Source: Phycisphaerae bacterium (lineage in GTDB: Bacteria; Planctomycetota; Phycisphaerae; SM23-33). Taken from it: a stretch of DNA of 33,581 nucleotides. The position numbers were made by a program, and so were the translations under genes. The DNA is taken from positions 1 to 33,581 of the forward strand of contig JAIORC010000030.1 in the NCBI GenBank assembly GCA_021108335.1, in the 5' to 3' direction. Below the pieces are notes generated by a model that was not told the origin of the DNA, did not search any database, and saw only the letters and a list, made by a program, of their open reading frames with translations. Each line of letters opens with the position of its first letter. Within the stretch, counting starts at the first letter, position 1. This document shows, in pieces, positions 1 through 6,880 of the stretch.

Positions 1-47
1 CCCGACAACGAAGCCTGCGGGAATTGCAGCCGTTCGTAGCAGAAATG

Positions 48-63
48 AATTTTTAGAGGTTCC
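48..63. repeat. Dispersed 16-bp repeat, copy 1
   Basis: The 16-mer AATTTTTAGAGGTTCC lies about 44 bp before the first gene. An exact copy in the same orientation occurs at 18876-18891, before the HtrA-like gene. Both copies follow a short GAAA-containing stretch. It could be a degraded mobile-element end or a regulatory motif; the sequence does not decide this. Confidence 0.5.
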
Positions 64-106
64 CTAAAGCAACATTGACTCACGCTGTAGTATCAGGAGT
101 AACGGG

Positions 107-796
107 ATGGCCAAGGATTCACTGGCTCAACAGATGAGCAAGTTTCAGACGCTTAGCGACGACGAGGTCGCCGAGGCTGGGCCTTATGTCGCCATCTCCC
201 GTCAGACCGGCTGCGGCGGATTCTCGCTGGGTCTGCTGCTACTGGATATCCTCGCCGACGAAGCGCCTGAAGGCTGCCACTGGCAGATATACCACAAGGA
301 AATCCTCCAGTCTCTCGCCACCGAAACCGATCTGGCCATAGAGGTTATCCAGCGTCAACGACGCGAAAAGCCCCGCCTGCTGGGAGATTTTTTCCGCACG
401 CTGTCCGGCAAGAAAGACCGTGTACCATCCGGGATGGAAATTCGCAACCGCATGACGACCATCATCCGGGGCCTGGCCATCGACGGCTACTCCGTTCTCG
501 TAGGGCAAAGTTCCGCACTGGCGACACTCGGGCTGCCCAACGGCCTGCGAGTCCGCCTCGAAGCCCCCGAACCCTGGCGGGTCAAGCAAATCGCATTCCG
601 GGAAGGCCTCTCTGAAACCCAGGCAAAGCTGAGGCTACGGGAAGAAGCGGAAAAACGGGAATACCTGCGGAAAATCTACGAGCGGAAATACCCCCACAAA
701 CCCGCATTTCACCTCACATTCGACTGCTCCGTATTCAGTCTCGCGCAAATCGCCTCGCTCATCCACAAGGCAATGATTTTCCGCTGTACGAGTTAA
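107..796 (+). CDS. Cytidylate kinase-like family protein
   Basis: This 229-residue protein resembles the cytidylate-kinase-like P-loop family (Cytidylate_kin_2). Its N-terminus carries ISRQTGCGG at about residues 30-38, matching the ISRxxGSGG nucleotide-binding start of that family. The middle, with GYSVLVGQSSA near residues 127-137, and the charged C-terminal region (REEAEKREYLRKIYERKY) also match the usual layout of a small NMP-kinase fold. The P-loop serine/threonine position is altered and there is no classical Walker lysine, as is common in this family. The true substrate is unknown, so CMP phosphorylation should not be assumed. The ATG at 107 has AGGAG at 95-99. The gene sits 168 bp upstream of the V-ATPase operon on the same strand, and the gap is long enough for a separate operon promoter. 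Confidence 0.75.
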   Translation: MAKDSLAQQMSKFQTLSDDEVAEAGPYVAISRQTGCGGFSLGLLLLDILADEAPEGCHWQIYHKEILQSLATETDLAIEVIQRQRREKPRLLGDFFRTLSGKKDRVPSGMEIRNRMTTIIRGLAIDGYSVLVGQSSALATLGLPNGLRVRLEAPEPWRVKQIAFREGLSETQAKLRLREEAEKREYLRKIYERKYPHKPAFHLTFDCSVFSLAQIASLIHKAMIFRCTS

Positions 797-861
797 GTTA
801 CCCAATAAATCACCTATTTGGGAAGATTGCGGATTTTCCGATTGAAACCTCCGGGCAAAAA

Positions 862-877
862 TGGCATAAAGTTGGCT
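862..877 (+). promoter_or_regulatory. Possible sigma-54-type -24/-12 element before the V-ATPase operon
   Basis: TGGCATAAAGTTGGCT matches the TGGCACG-N4-TTGCW consensus at most positions. The GG and GC pairs have the required spacing, with 10 bp between them. It lies about 85 bp upstream of the subunit E start in the 168-bp gap. One such match can occur by chance. No enhancer-binding-protein site was recognised. Confidence 0.25.
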
Positions 878-964
878 TGTAGTTATTCCGAATCACAGTA
901 TGAGGTTCACAATAAGGGTTACTCTGAATCCTGGTTACCAGTTACGGTTTGATGGGAGTTTTCG

Positions 965-1600
965 ATGGCAGAAACTACAATTGAAGCATTTGTAACGAAA
1001 TTACAGCAGGAAGGCGTTGAGGCCGGCCAGCAGGCAGCGGAGAAACTCCAGACCGACGCCCAGCAGGCAGCGGACAAAATCGTCGCCGACGCCGAAGCCA
1101 AGGCAAAGAAAATCATTGCCGACGCTGAGACGGAGGGCAAGAACATCATCGCCCGGGCCAAAACGGAAATGCAACTCGCTGCCCGCGATACAGTCGGCCA
1201 ATTGCGGGAAACCCTCTCCGCGAGCCTCAACGCCCTGATTGCCGAGTCCACAGGCACTGCGCTTAACGACATGGCCTTCATCGGGCAGACGCTGCACGAC
1301 CTGGTCATATTGTACGCCAAGGCGGACATCGAGAAGCACCTGCTGGTGAAGATCAACGTGCCTGACAACGTCCGCGACCAGCTTAAAAGCTGGGCGTTGA
1401 AGGAGTTGGGGCGTGAAGTTATCGACGAGGTTCGCCCCTCGTTCGACCTGAAGGGGCGACTGGGCCAAGCCGGCTTCGAGTACGAAGTGCACGGCGGCAC
1501 CGTGGAAGTTACGCAGGACGCGGTCGTCGAGATGTTAAGCGAACTGGTAACGCCGGCTTTGCGGGAAATCCTGGCAAAAGCGGCTGACAAAGAGAAATAG
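965..1600 (+). CDS. atpE: V-type ATP synthase subunit E
   Basis: Subunit E is the peripheral stalk protein that holds the A3B3 head against the membrane subunit I. The 211-residue product has the family layout. Residues 1-75 are an Ala/Lys/Glu/Gln-rich helix suited to a long coiled coil (for example EAKAKKIIADAETEGK), followed by a compact C-terminal globular domain with the VHGGTVEVTQDAVVEMLSEL segment near the end. Length fits the family, which is usually about 190-210 residues. The ATG at 965 has GGGAG eight to ten bases upstream. It opens an operon running E, DUF2764, A, B, D, I, K, the order known from Chlamydia, Bacteroidetes and spirochaetes. Identification rests on both sequence and gene order. 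Confidence 0.92.
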   Translation: MAETTIEAFVTKLQQEGVEAGQQAAEKLQTDAQQAADKIVADAEAKAKKIIADAETEGKNIIARAKTEMQLAARDTVGQLRETLSASLNALIAESTGTALNDMAFIGQTLHDLVILYAKADIEKHLLVKINVPDNVRDQLKSWALKELGREVIDEVRPSFDLKGRLGQAGFEYEVHGGTVEVTQDAVVEMLSELVTPALREILAKAADKEK

Positions 1601-1613
1601 GGAGCGTAGGGGC

Positions 1614-2318
1614 GTGTCGCAGCAGAATATCTATCTACTGTCGTTGTTGCCTTCTCTGGACGCCCTTGGCGCGCCGCCGTCGCTTAGCTGCGCGGAATTC
1701 CTGGGCAAATTGGAAGATGACGCCGACCTGCTGGAAATGGCTGAGGCGGTATTGCTCAGCGACGACCTGCTCCAGCGGGATTCGTACCTCGCCGGCGAGG
1801 CCGAGCCGCCCAGCCCCGTAGTGCTTACCGTCGCACAGGTGCAGGACGAAATGCCCTTACCGGAAGTGCTGGCTGCCGAGGAACAACTCGCCACAGACAA
1901 AATTCCGTCCGACGCGGTATGGGCGAGCTATTTCCGCTATGTCGCAGCCGTTGGCGAAAAACGCCGAAGCCGATTCCTGGAACGCTGGGCCGGATACGAA
2001 GTTGCCCTGCGGAACGCAATCGCCGAGGCCCGCGCCAGAACGCTGGAACTGGACCCGACGGCTTATCTGGTAGCCGAGGAAGTCGCCTCGACCAGCGAAA
2101 ACTTCGCCTCGACCGTCAGCGAATGGTCGGCTGCCCCAAACCCGCTGGAAGGCCAACGCGTCCTGGACGCCGCCCGCTGGCGATGGCTGATGGAAAACGA
2201 CGCGTATTTCAGCTTCGGCGACGACGAACTTGTCGCATACGCCGCGAAATTGATGCTGACGGTAAGGTGGCATAGGCTGCACGAGGCAATCGAAGAGCAG
2301 AACCAGAGTAAACAGTAA
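1614..2318 (+). CDS. DUF2764 family V-ATPase operon protein
   Basis: This 234-residue protein starts with GTG at 1614, preceded by GGAG at 1601-1604. Its N-terminus (NIYLLSLLPSL) matches the YYLVAxLPxL start of DUF2764, a family found between subunits E and A in V-ATPase operons of Chlamydia (the CT309 position) and Bacteroidetes. The C-terminal half has a conserved-looking helical stretch with LERWAGYEVALRNAIAEARA and a WRWLMEN motif. These operons lack a recognisable subunit C, so DUF2764 is a candidate for the central-stalk-to-ring connector. That role is inference from gene order and not shown here. No membrane segment is visible. A REP-like array begins right after the stop codon. Confidence 0.85.
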   Translation: MSQQNIYLLSLLPSLDALGAPPSLSCAEFLGKLEDDADLLEMAEAVLLSDDLLQRDSYLAGEAEPPSPVVLTVAQVQDEMPLPEVLAAEEQLATDKIPSDAVWASYFRYVAAVGEKRRSRFLERWAGYEVALRNAIAEARARTLELDPTAYLVAEEVASTSENFASTVSEWSAAPNPLEGQRVLDAARWRWLMENDAYFSFGDDELVAYAAKLMLTVRWHRLHEAIEEQNQSKQ

Positions 2319-2489
2319 AGGTGGCACAGGTTTGCAACCTGTGGCTGTAAGCAGGTGGCACAGGTTTGCAACCTGTGGCTGTAAGCAGGTGGCACAGGTT
2401 TGTAACCTGTGGCTGTAAGCAGGTGGCACAGGTTTGTAACCTGTGGCTGTAAGCAGTAGCGTAAGCACAGGTTACAAACCTGTGCCACC
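2319..2489. repeat. REP-like array: four 34-bp tandem palindromic units plus one inverted unit
   Basis: Four contiguous 34-bp units start at 2319, 2353, 2387 and 2421. Each contains the palindrome CACAGGTTTGYAACCTGTG (8-bp arms, 3-nt centre) followed by GCTGTAAGC. Units 1 and 2 read TTTGCAACC; units 3 and 4 read TTTGTAACC. An inverted fifth copy occupies about 2465-2489 and matches the unit 3/4 type. The array begins one base after the DUF2764 stop and lies 88 bp before subunit A. A transcript could fold into serial hairpins here, which may set the E/DUF2764 to A/B ratio. No spacers separate the units, so this is not CRISPR. Confidence 0.95.
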
Positions 2490-2577
2490 ATCTGTCCGAG
2501 CATAACGAAGTGATAGTAACGAAATACAACAGTTGCACAATTATCAATTATCGACGATCTGAAATGAGGATATCGCC

Positions 2578-4302
2578 GTGACAGGAAGAATCGTAGCCGT
2601 CTTTGGAAATATGGTCATCGCCGAGGCAAAGGGCGATGTAATACAGAACTCGGTGGGCTATTGCTGCCGGGCCGACGGAGCAAAGCTGCTCAGCGAGATC
2701 ATTCGCGTGCGAGGCCGATGCGTCGACCTCCAGGTGTTCGAGGAAACGCGAGGCCTGAAAATCGGCGACACCGTCGAGTTCCGCGAAGAGATGCTCTCGG
2801 TAGCGCTCGGCCCGGGCCTGCTGGGGCAGATTTACGACGGCTTGCAAAACCCGCTGCCGCAATTGGCTGAGCAGGAAGGCTTCTTCCTCAAGCCCGGCAA
2901 GTACATCCACGGCCTGGACTTGAAGAAGAAATGGGCATTCACCCCGACCGCAGCCGTCGGCGATACCGTATCGGCGGCGGATGTGCTTGGCAACTGCCCC
3001 GAAGGCATATTCGAGCACCAGATAATGGCACCGTTTACCCTGCGGGAAGAATGCACCATCAAGGAAATCGCCCCCGCCGGCGAGTACACCGTCGATAAGC
3101 AAATCGCCACGCTGGCTACCGCCGACGGCAAGGAAGTTCCCGTAACCATGCAGCAGGAATGGCCGGTAAAGCGGGCGTTGGCAATCTGCAAACGCCGACT
3201 CATGCCCACCGACCCGCTGATTACGCGGGTGCGGATCATCGACTCGATGTTCCCGGTCGTCCGCGGCGGAACGTATTGCATTCCCGGGCCTTTCGGTGCG
3301 GGCAAAACCGTCCTCCAGCAGATCACCTCCCGCCACGCCGAGGTGGACATCGTCATCATCGCTGCCTGTGGAGAGCGGGCCGGCGAAGTCGTCGAAACCA
3401 TCCGCGAATTCCCGGAACTTACCGACCCGCGTACCGGTAAAAGCCTCATGGAGCGGACGATTATCATCTGCAACACCTCCGCGATGCCCGTGGCTGCCCG
3501 CGAAGCCTCGGTATACACCGCTGCGACGCTGGCGGAGTATTATCGACAGATGGGCCTGAACGTGCTGCTGCTGGCTGACTCGACGAGTCGCTGGGCACAG
3601 GCGATGCGGGAAGTATCAGGCCGGCTCGAAGAAATCCCCGGCGAAGAAGCCTTCCCGGCATATCTCGAAAGCCGAATTGCCGGATTCTACGAACGGGCCG
3701 GAATGCTGGAACTCAACGACGGGCGAGTCGCATCGGTTACCATCGGCGGAACGGTAAGCCCCGCCGGCGGCAACTTCGAAGAACCCGTCACGCAGGGCAC
3801 GCTGAAAGTCGTCGGTGCCTTCCACGGCTTAAGCCGGGCACGCTCCGACGCACGGCGATACCCGTCAATCGACCCGCTGGACTCGTGGAGCAAGTACACG
3901 GGCATTATCGACCCGGCGAAAACCGAAAAAATGCGGAGCGTCCTCCGCCGCGGCAGCGAAGTCAAACAGATGATGACCGTCGTCGGCGAAGAAGGCACGC
4001 CAATCGACGACTTCGCCATAATGCTGAAGGCGGAAATTTTCGACAACTGCTACCTCCAGCAAAACGCGTTCGACGAGATAGACGGAGCGACGCCGCCGGA
4101 TCGCCAGCAGTTTGTCTTCGATAAAATCCTGGAAGTAATGGATACGGACTTCGACTTCGAAGAAAAACACCAGGCCCGCGACATAATGTTCAAGCTGCAG
4201 GACCTCTTCCGAAACTGGAACTATGTCGCCCCTGACAGCAACGAGTACAAAGACTTTGTACAGAAAATTGACGCGTTTATCGCGGCAAAAGGCAGAGAAT
4301 AA
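2578..4302 (+). CDS. atpA: V-type ATP synthase subunit A (catalytic)
   Basis: Subunit A is the catalytic nucleotide-binding subunit of the A3B3 head. The 574-residue protein has the N-terminal beta-barrel, the subunit-A-specific non-homologous region (about residues 110-195), and the P-loop GPFGAGKT at 237-244 with Lys243. The GERAGEV segment, LLADSTSRWAQAMREVSGRLEEIPGEEAFPAYL and the SPAGGNFEEPVT stretch follow in family order. Length is normal for bacterial V-type A. The start is GTG at 2578 with GAGGA about eight bases upstream. It follows the palindromic array and is followed by the inserted four-helix-bundle gene, so A and B are unusually far apart (570 bp). Confidence 0.97.
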   Translation: MTGRIVAVFGNMVIAEAKGDVIQNSVGYCCRADGAKLLSEIIRVRGRCVDLQVFEETRGLKIGDTVEFREEMLSVALGPGLLGQIYDGLQNPLPQLAEQEGFFLKPGKYIHGLDLKKKWAFTPTAAVGDTVSAADVLGNCPEGIFEHQIMAPFTLREECTIKEIAPAGEYTVDKQIATLATADGKEVPVTMQQEWPVKRALAICKRRLMPTDPLITRVRIIDSMFPVVRGGTYCIPGPFGAGKTVLQQITSRHAEVDIVIIAACGERAGEVVETIREFPELTDPRTGKSLMERTIIICNTSAMPVAAREASVYTAATLAEYYRQMGLNVLLLADSTSRWAQAMREVSGRLEEIPGEEAFPAYLESRIAGFYERAGMLELNDGRVASVTIGGTVSPAGGNFEEPVTQGTLKVVGAFHGLSRARSDARRYPSIDPLDSWSKYTGIIDPAKTEKMRSVLRRGSEVKQMMTVVGEEGTPIDDFAIMLKAEIFDNCYLQQNAFDEIDGATPPDRQQFVFDKILEVMDTDFDFEEKHQARDIMFKLQDLFRNWNYVAPDSNEYKDFVQKIDAFIAAKGRE

Positions 4303-4312
4303 TCAGGGGCGA

Positions 4313-4380
4313 AATGACTAATGTCTAATGCCTAATGACTAAAAAACAAGAAACTAAAAACGAGAAACTAAAAACTGAAG
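4313..4380. repeat. Left AT-rich flank of the inserted four-helix-bundle gene
   Basis: The stretch consists of short repeats of the type CTAATGxCTAATGACTAAAAAAC, then three runs of ACTAAAAAC. It begins about 10 bases after the subunit A stop. Its reverse complement resembles the repeat on the other side of the small gene (4784-4868), so the gene between them is bounded by imperfect inverted repeats. Base composition is far below that of the flanking ATPase genes. Confidence 0.8.
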
Positions 4381-4402
4381 ACGGAAGATTGATGGATGTT
4401 GG

Positions 4403-4798
4403 ATGAGGGGTATTGACGTTAGTACGGAAAAAACGCGACAATTTGATTTGGAAGAAAGGACTGCTGTGTTTGCCAGGGCTATTGTTGCCTTCGCAAGGAA
4501 AATGAAACAAAATCCTGTCAACAATCCCATGATTACGCAACTGGTCAAAGCCGGCACAAGTGTTGGGGCGAATTATTGTGAAGCGGATGACGGGATTTCG
4601 CGAAAGGATTTCAGATTCAAAATCGGGCTTTGCAAAAAAGAGGCGCGCGAAACGAAATACTGGTTGAGAATAATCGGCTCAGCCAACGAGGAACTGAAAC
4701 TGGAAGCAAGAGAACTTTGGAAAGAGGCGAAAGAACTGCATCTGATTTTTGTAGCAATCTTTCGAAATTCCAAGACGGCTTCAGACATTAGTCATTAG
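4403..4798 (+). CDS. Four helix bundle protein (S23/23S rRNA intervening-sequence family)
   Basis: The 131-residue product matches the four-helix-bundle family first found in 23S rRNA intervening sequences, which also includes the Avd accessory protein of diversity-generating retroelements. Diagnostic segments are FDLEERTAVFARAIVAFARK, NPMITQLVKAGTSVGANYCEA, KDFRFKIGLCKKEARETKYW and LRIIGSANEEL. No catalytic residues are known for the family, and its members form oligomeric, basic helical barrels. No reverse transcriptase or template repeat is present here, so an Avd role has no support. The gene interrupts a V-ATPase operon between A and B. Its last codons (SDISH and stop) are encoded by the right flanking repeat. 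The ATG at 4403 has no good Shine-Dalgarno. Base composition and codon use are AT-richer than its neighbours. It looks like a later insertion. Confidence 0.9.
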   Translation: MRGIDVSTEKTRQFDLEERTAVFARAIVAFARKMKQNPVNNPMITQLVKAGTSVGANYCEADDGISRKDFRFKIGLCKKEARETKYWLRIIGSANEELKLEARELWKEAKELHLIFVAIFRNSKTASDISH

Positions 4799-4868
4799 GT
4801 TTTTTAGTTTTTTAGTTTTTTAGTTTTTTAGTTTTTTAGACATTAGTCATTAGACATTGGACATTGGG
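4784..4868. repeat. Right AT-rich flank with five TTTTTTAG units
   Basis: ACATTAGTCATTAG occurs on both sides of five exact tandem copies of TTTTTTAG (4800-4839), followed by ACATTGGACATTGGG. The reverse complement resembles the left flank at 4313-4380. The first copy overlaps the end of the four-helix-bundle gene and the last ends a few bases before the atpB ATG. An 8-bp unit in five copies is prone to slippage and copy-number change. Confidence 0.9.
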
Positions 4869-4872
4869 TGTT

Positions 4873-6213
4873 ATGAGAAAATATTTTGACGAAATCACAC
4901 GTATCGCTGGTAACGTTGTTACCATCACAGCCAGTGATGTTGGCTACGATGAGCTGGCGATTATCACCACGAAGCGCGGGCCTAGCCTTGCACAGGTAAT
5001 CCGTCTGGAGGGCGACCAAGTTTCCCTGCAGATTTTTGCCGGCACGCAGGGTATTTCCACCGGCGACAAGGTTCGCTTCCTCGGCAGGCCCATGCAGGTG
5101 CCTTTCAGCGACGATCTGCTGGGGCGGGTGTTTGACGGTTCGGGCAAGCCTCGCGATAATCGGCCTGAGATACAGGCTGATCCCGTGGACATCGGATCGC
5201 CGGCGGTGAACCCCATCATGCGGCGTATGCCGGACAATATGATCAATACCGGCATTCCGATGATCGACATTTTCAACTCGCTCGTCGAAAGCCAGAAGCT
5301 GCCGATTTTCTCCGTCGCCGGCGAGCCGTACAACGAGCTGCTGGCCCGCGTCGGCCTGCAAGCCGAGGCTGACATCATCATTCTCGGCGGCATGGGTCTG
5401 CGACACGACGACTACCTGAAATTCCGCAACACGTTCGAGGAAGGCGGCGTACTCGGCAGAACCATCATGTTCGTGCACACCGCCGCCGACCCCGTCGTCG
5501 AGTGCCTCCTCGTGCCCGACCTCTGCCTTGCCGTCGGCGAAAGCTTCGCCCTCCAGGGCAAAAAGGTGCTGGTGCTGCTGACGGACATGACCGCGTTCAG
5601 CGACTCGCTGAAGGAAATCGCCATCACCATGGAGCAGATTCCCTCCAACCGCGGCTATCCGGGCGACCTTTACACGCAGTTGGCCAAGCGGTACGAAAAG
5701 GCGGTCGACTTCGACGGCGCCGGCAGCATGACCACGCTGGCTGTGGTTACGATGCCCGGCGACGACGTAACCCACCCGGTACCGGACAACACCGGCTACA
5801 TTACCGAAGGCCAGTTCTATCTCCGCAACGGGCGTATCGAGCCGTTCGGTTCGCTTTCGCGGCTTAAGCAGCAGGTCAACGGCGACACCCGCGACGACCA
5901 CCGGGCCATCATGGACGGCTGCCTGCAACTGTACTCCACCTGCCGCGAAACACGCGAAAAACGCGACATGGGCTTCGAAATGTCCAATTGGGACGAAAAA
6001 CTGCTGAGATACGGCGACCAGTTCGAAGATAAAATCATGGATCTGTCGGTGAATATTCCGCTGTTCGAGGCATTGGATCGATGCTGGGACATCCTGGCTG
6101 ACTGCTTCGAGCCGGTTGAAACCGGCATACGAAGGGCCATCCTCGAAAACCATTGGCCCAAGGAACTGACCGCCGAGGAAGAAGCTGCCGAAGAAGCCGC
6201 CGCGAGTGCATAA
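4873..6213 (+). CDS. atpB: V-type ATP synthase subunit B (regulatory)
   Basis: Subunit B is the non-catalytic partner of A in the A3B3 head. The 446-residue product lacks a P-loop, as expected: [21 protein letters not shown] stands where A has its Walker motif. The family segments [23 protein letters not shown] and [21 protein letters not shown] follow in order. The ATG at 4873 is preferred because family homology begins at [13 protein letters not shown]; an in-frame TTG at 4864 would add three residues. Only GGG at 4866-4868, inside the flanking repeat, could serve as a ribosome binding site. The C-terminus is Glu/Ala-rich. Confidence 0.96.
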   Translation: MRKYFDEITRIAGNVVTITASDVGYDELAIITTKRGPSLAQVIRLEGDQVSLQIFAGTQGISTGDKVRFLGRPMQVPFSDDLLGRVFDGSGKPRDNRPEIQADPVDIGSPAVNPIMRRMPDNMINTGIPMIDIFNSLVESQKLPIFSVAGEPYNELLARVGLQAEADIIILGGMGLRHDDYLKFRNTFEEGGVLGRTIMFVHTAADPVVECLLVPDLCLAVGESFALQGKKVLVLLTDMTAFSDSLKEIAITMEQIPSNRGYPGDLYTQLAKRYEKAVDFDGAGSMTTLAVVTMPGDDVTHPVPDNTGYITEGQFYLRNGRIEPFGSLSRLKQQVNGDTRDDHRAIMDGCLQLYSTCRETREKRDMGFEMSNWDEKLLRYGDQFEDKIMDLSVNIPLFEALDRCWDILADCFEPVETGIRRAILENHWPKELTAEEEAAEEAAASA

Positions 6214-6233
6214 TAATTAGACGATTATAAACA

Positions 6234-6686
6234 ATGGCACAGAAATTCAAATTAACCAGGCCGGAACTTAAACGCTACCGCGACGCACTGCAGCGGTTCC
6301 AGCGATATCTGCCCATGCTGAAGCTCAAGCAGCAGCAGTTGCAGTTGATGGTGCGCAACGTAACGCAGGAAATGAACCTCTGCCGCGACGAAACGCGCAC
6401 AGCCCGCGAAACCTTCGAACCGTACCAGGCAATCCTCACCGATCGGGCGGGCGTGAACTTCAAAGCCCTGGCTACCCCCGCGAAAATCGATACCGAAATC
6501 GAAAACGTCGCTTCCGCGGCGTGGAGTTTCCCCTCGCCCTGTACAGCCTCTTCTCGACGCCCGCCTGGGTGGACCAGGCATTGGCCGACGACCGCAAACT
6601 CAACGAACTTCAGGCGAAACTGGATGTTCTGCGGCAGCAATTCGAACTGTTGCAAAAGGAACTTATCAAGATTATCCAGCGGGTGA
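6234..6686 (+). CDS. atpD: V-type ATP synthase subunit D, N-terminal part (frameshifted)
   Basis: Subunit D is the central-stalk rotor shaft, two long helices inside the A3B3 head. Residues 1 to about 94 of this frame are family-like (KFKLTRPELKRYRDALQRFQRYLPMLKLKQQQLQ and on to TEIENVAS). The remaining 56 residues are Ser/Arg/Trp-rich and lose all resemblance. The homologous continuation, GVEFPLALYSLFSTPAWVDQAL, lies in the next frame from about 6518. The join at about 6511-6520 needs a -1 shift, equal to one missing base. Joined, the product would be about 215 residues, the usual family size. It may be a sequencing error, a true lesion or, less likely, recoding. No strong Shine-Dalgarno precedes the ATG. 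Confidence 0.85.
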   Translation: MAQKFKLTRPELKRYRDALQRFQRYLPMLKLKQQQLQLMVRNVTQEMNLCRDETRTARETFEPYQAILTDRAGVNFKALATPAKIDTEIENVASAAWSFPSPCTASSRRPPGWTRHWPTTANSTNFRRNWMFCGSNSNCCKRNLSRLSSG

Positions 6687-6880
6687 ACCTTTTCGAGAAG
6701 GTCAAAATTCCCGAAAGCCTTGAAGCCATCCGCCGGATTCGCATTCATCTGGGCGACGAAATGACGGCTGCCGTCGGACGGGCAAAAATCGCCAAGGGCA
6801 AGATTACCAAGTCCGAGGCTACCGTTTATCTGCCGCCCGAACATGACACCCCCGCTGCGCAGGAGGTTGCGCCCGCATGA
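6521..6880 (+). CDS. atpD: V-type ATP synthase subunit D, C-terminal part (frameshifted)
   Basis: This segment continues subunit D in a different frame. GVEFPLALYSLFSTPAWVDQAL is the typical loop between the helices, followed by the C-terminal helix RKLNELQAKLDVLRQQFELLQKEL and VNLFEKVKIPESLEAIRRIRI, a hallmark of the family. The GTG at 6521 is only the first start-like codon in this frame. It has no Shine-Dalgarno and falls inside the conserved domain, so independent initiation is unlikely. The stop overlaps the start of subunit I (ATGA at 6877-6880), showing that the operon join downstream is intact. Confidence 0.85.
   Translation: MEFPLALYSLFSTPAWVDQALADDRKLNELQAKLDVLRQQFELLQKELIKIIQRVNLFEKVKIPESLEAIRRIRIHLGDEMTAAVGRAKIAKGKITKSEATVYLPPEHDTPAAQEVAPA

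Noticed and set aside
2319-2489. CRISPR-like array
   Set aside because: The 34-bp units are contiguous with no unique spacers, each is internally palindromic, and there are no cas genes.
2063-2547. Minus-strand ORFs with repeated CATCLQPQV-type peptides
   Set aside because: They translate the palindromic array and the end of DUF2764 in reverse; no protein family matches.
4403-4798. Diversity-generating retroelement accessory gene (Avd)
   Set aside because: No reverse transcriptase, template repeat or variable repeat in the window; only family resemblance.
4843-6153. 436-residue minus-strand ORF opposite atpB
   Set aside because: Antisense shadow of subunit B; composition biased and no recognisable fold.
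6505-6525. Programmed -1 frameshift in subunit D
   Set aside because: No slippery heptamer or clear downstream pseudoknot is visible; a lesion or sequencing error is simpler.
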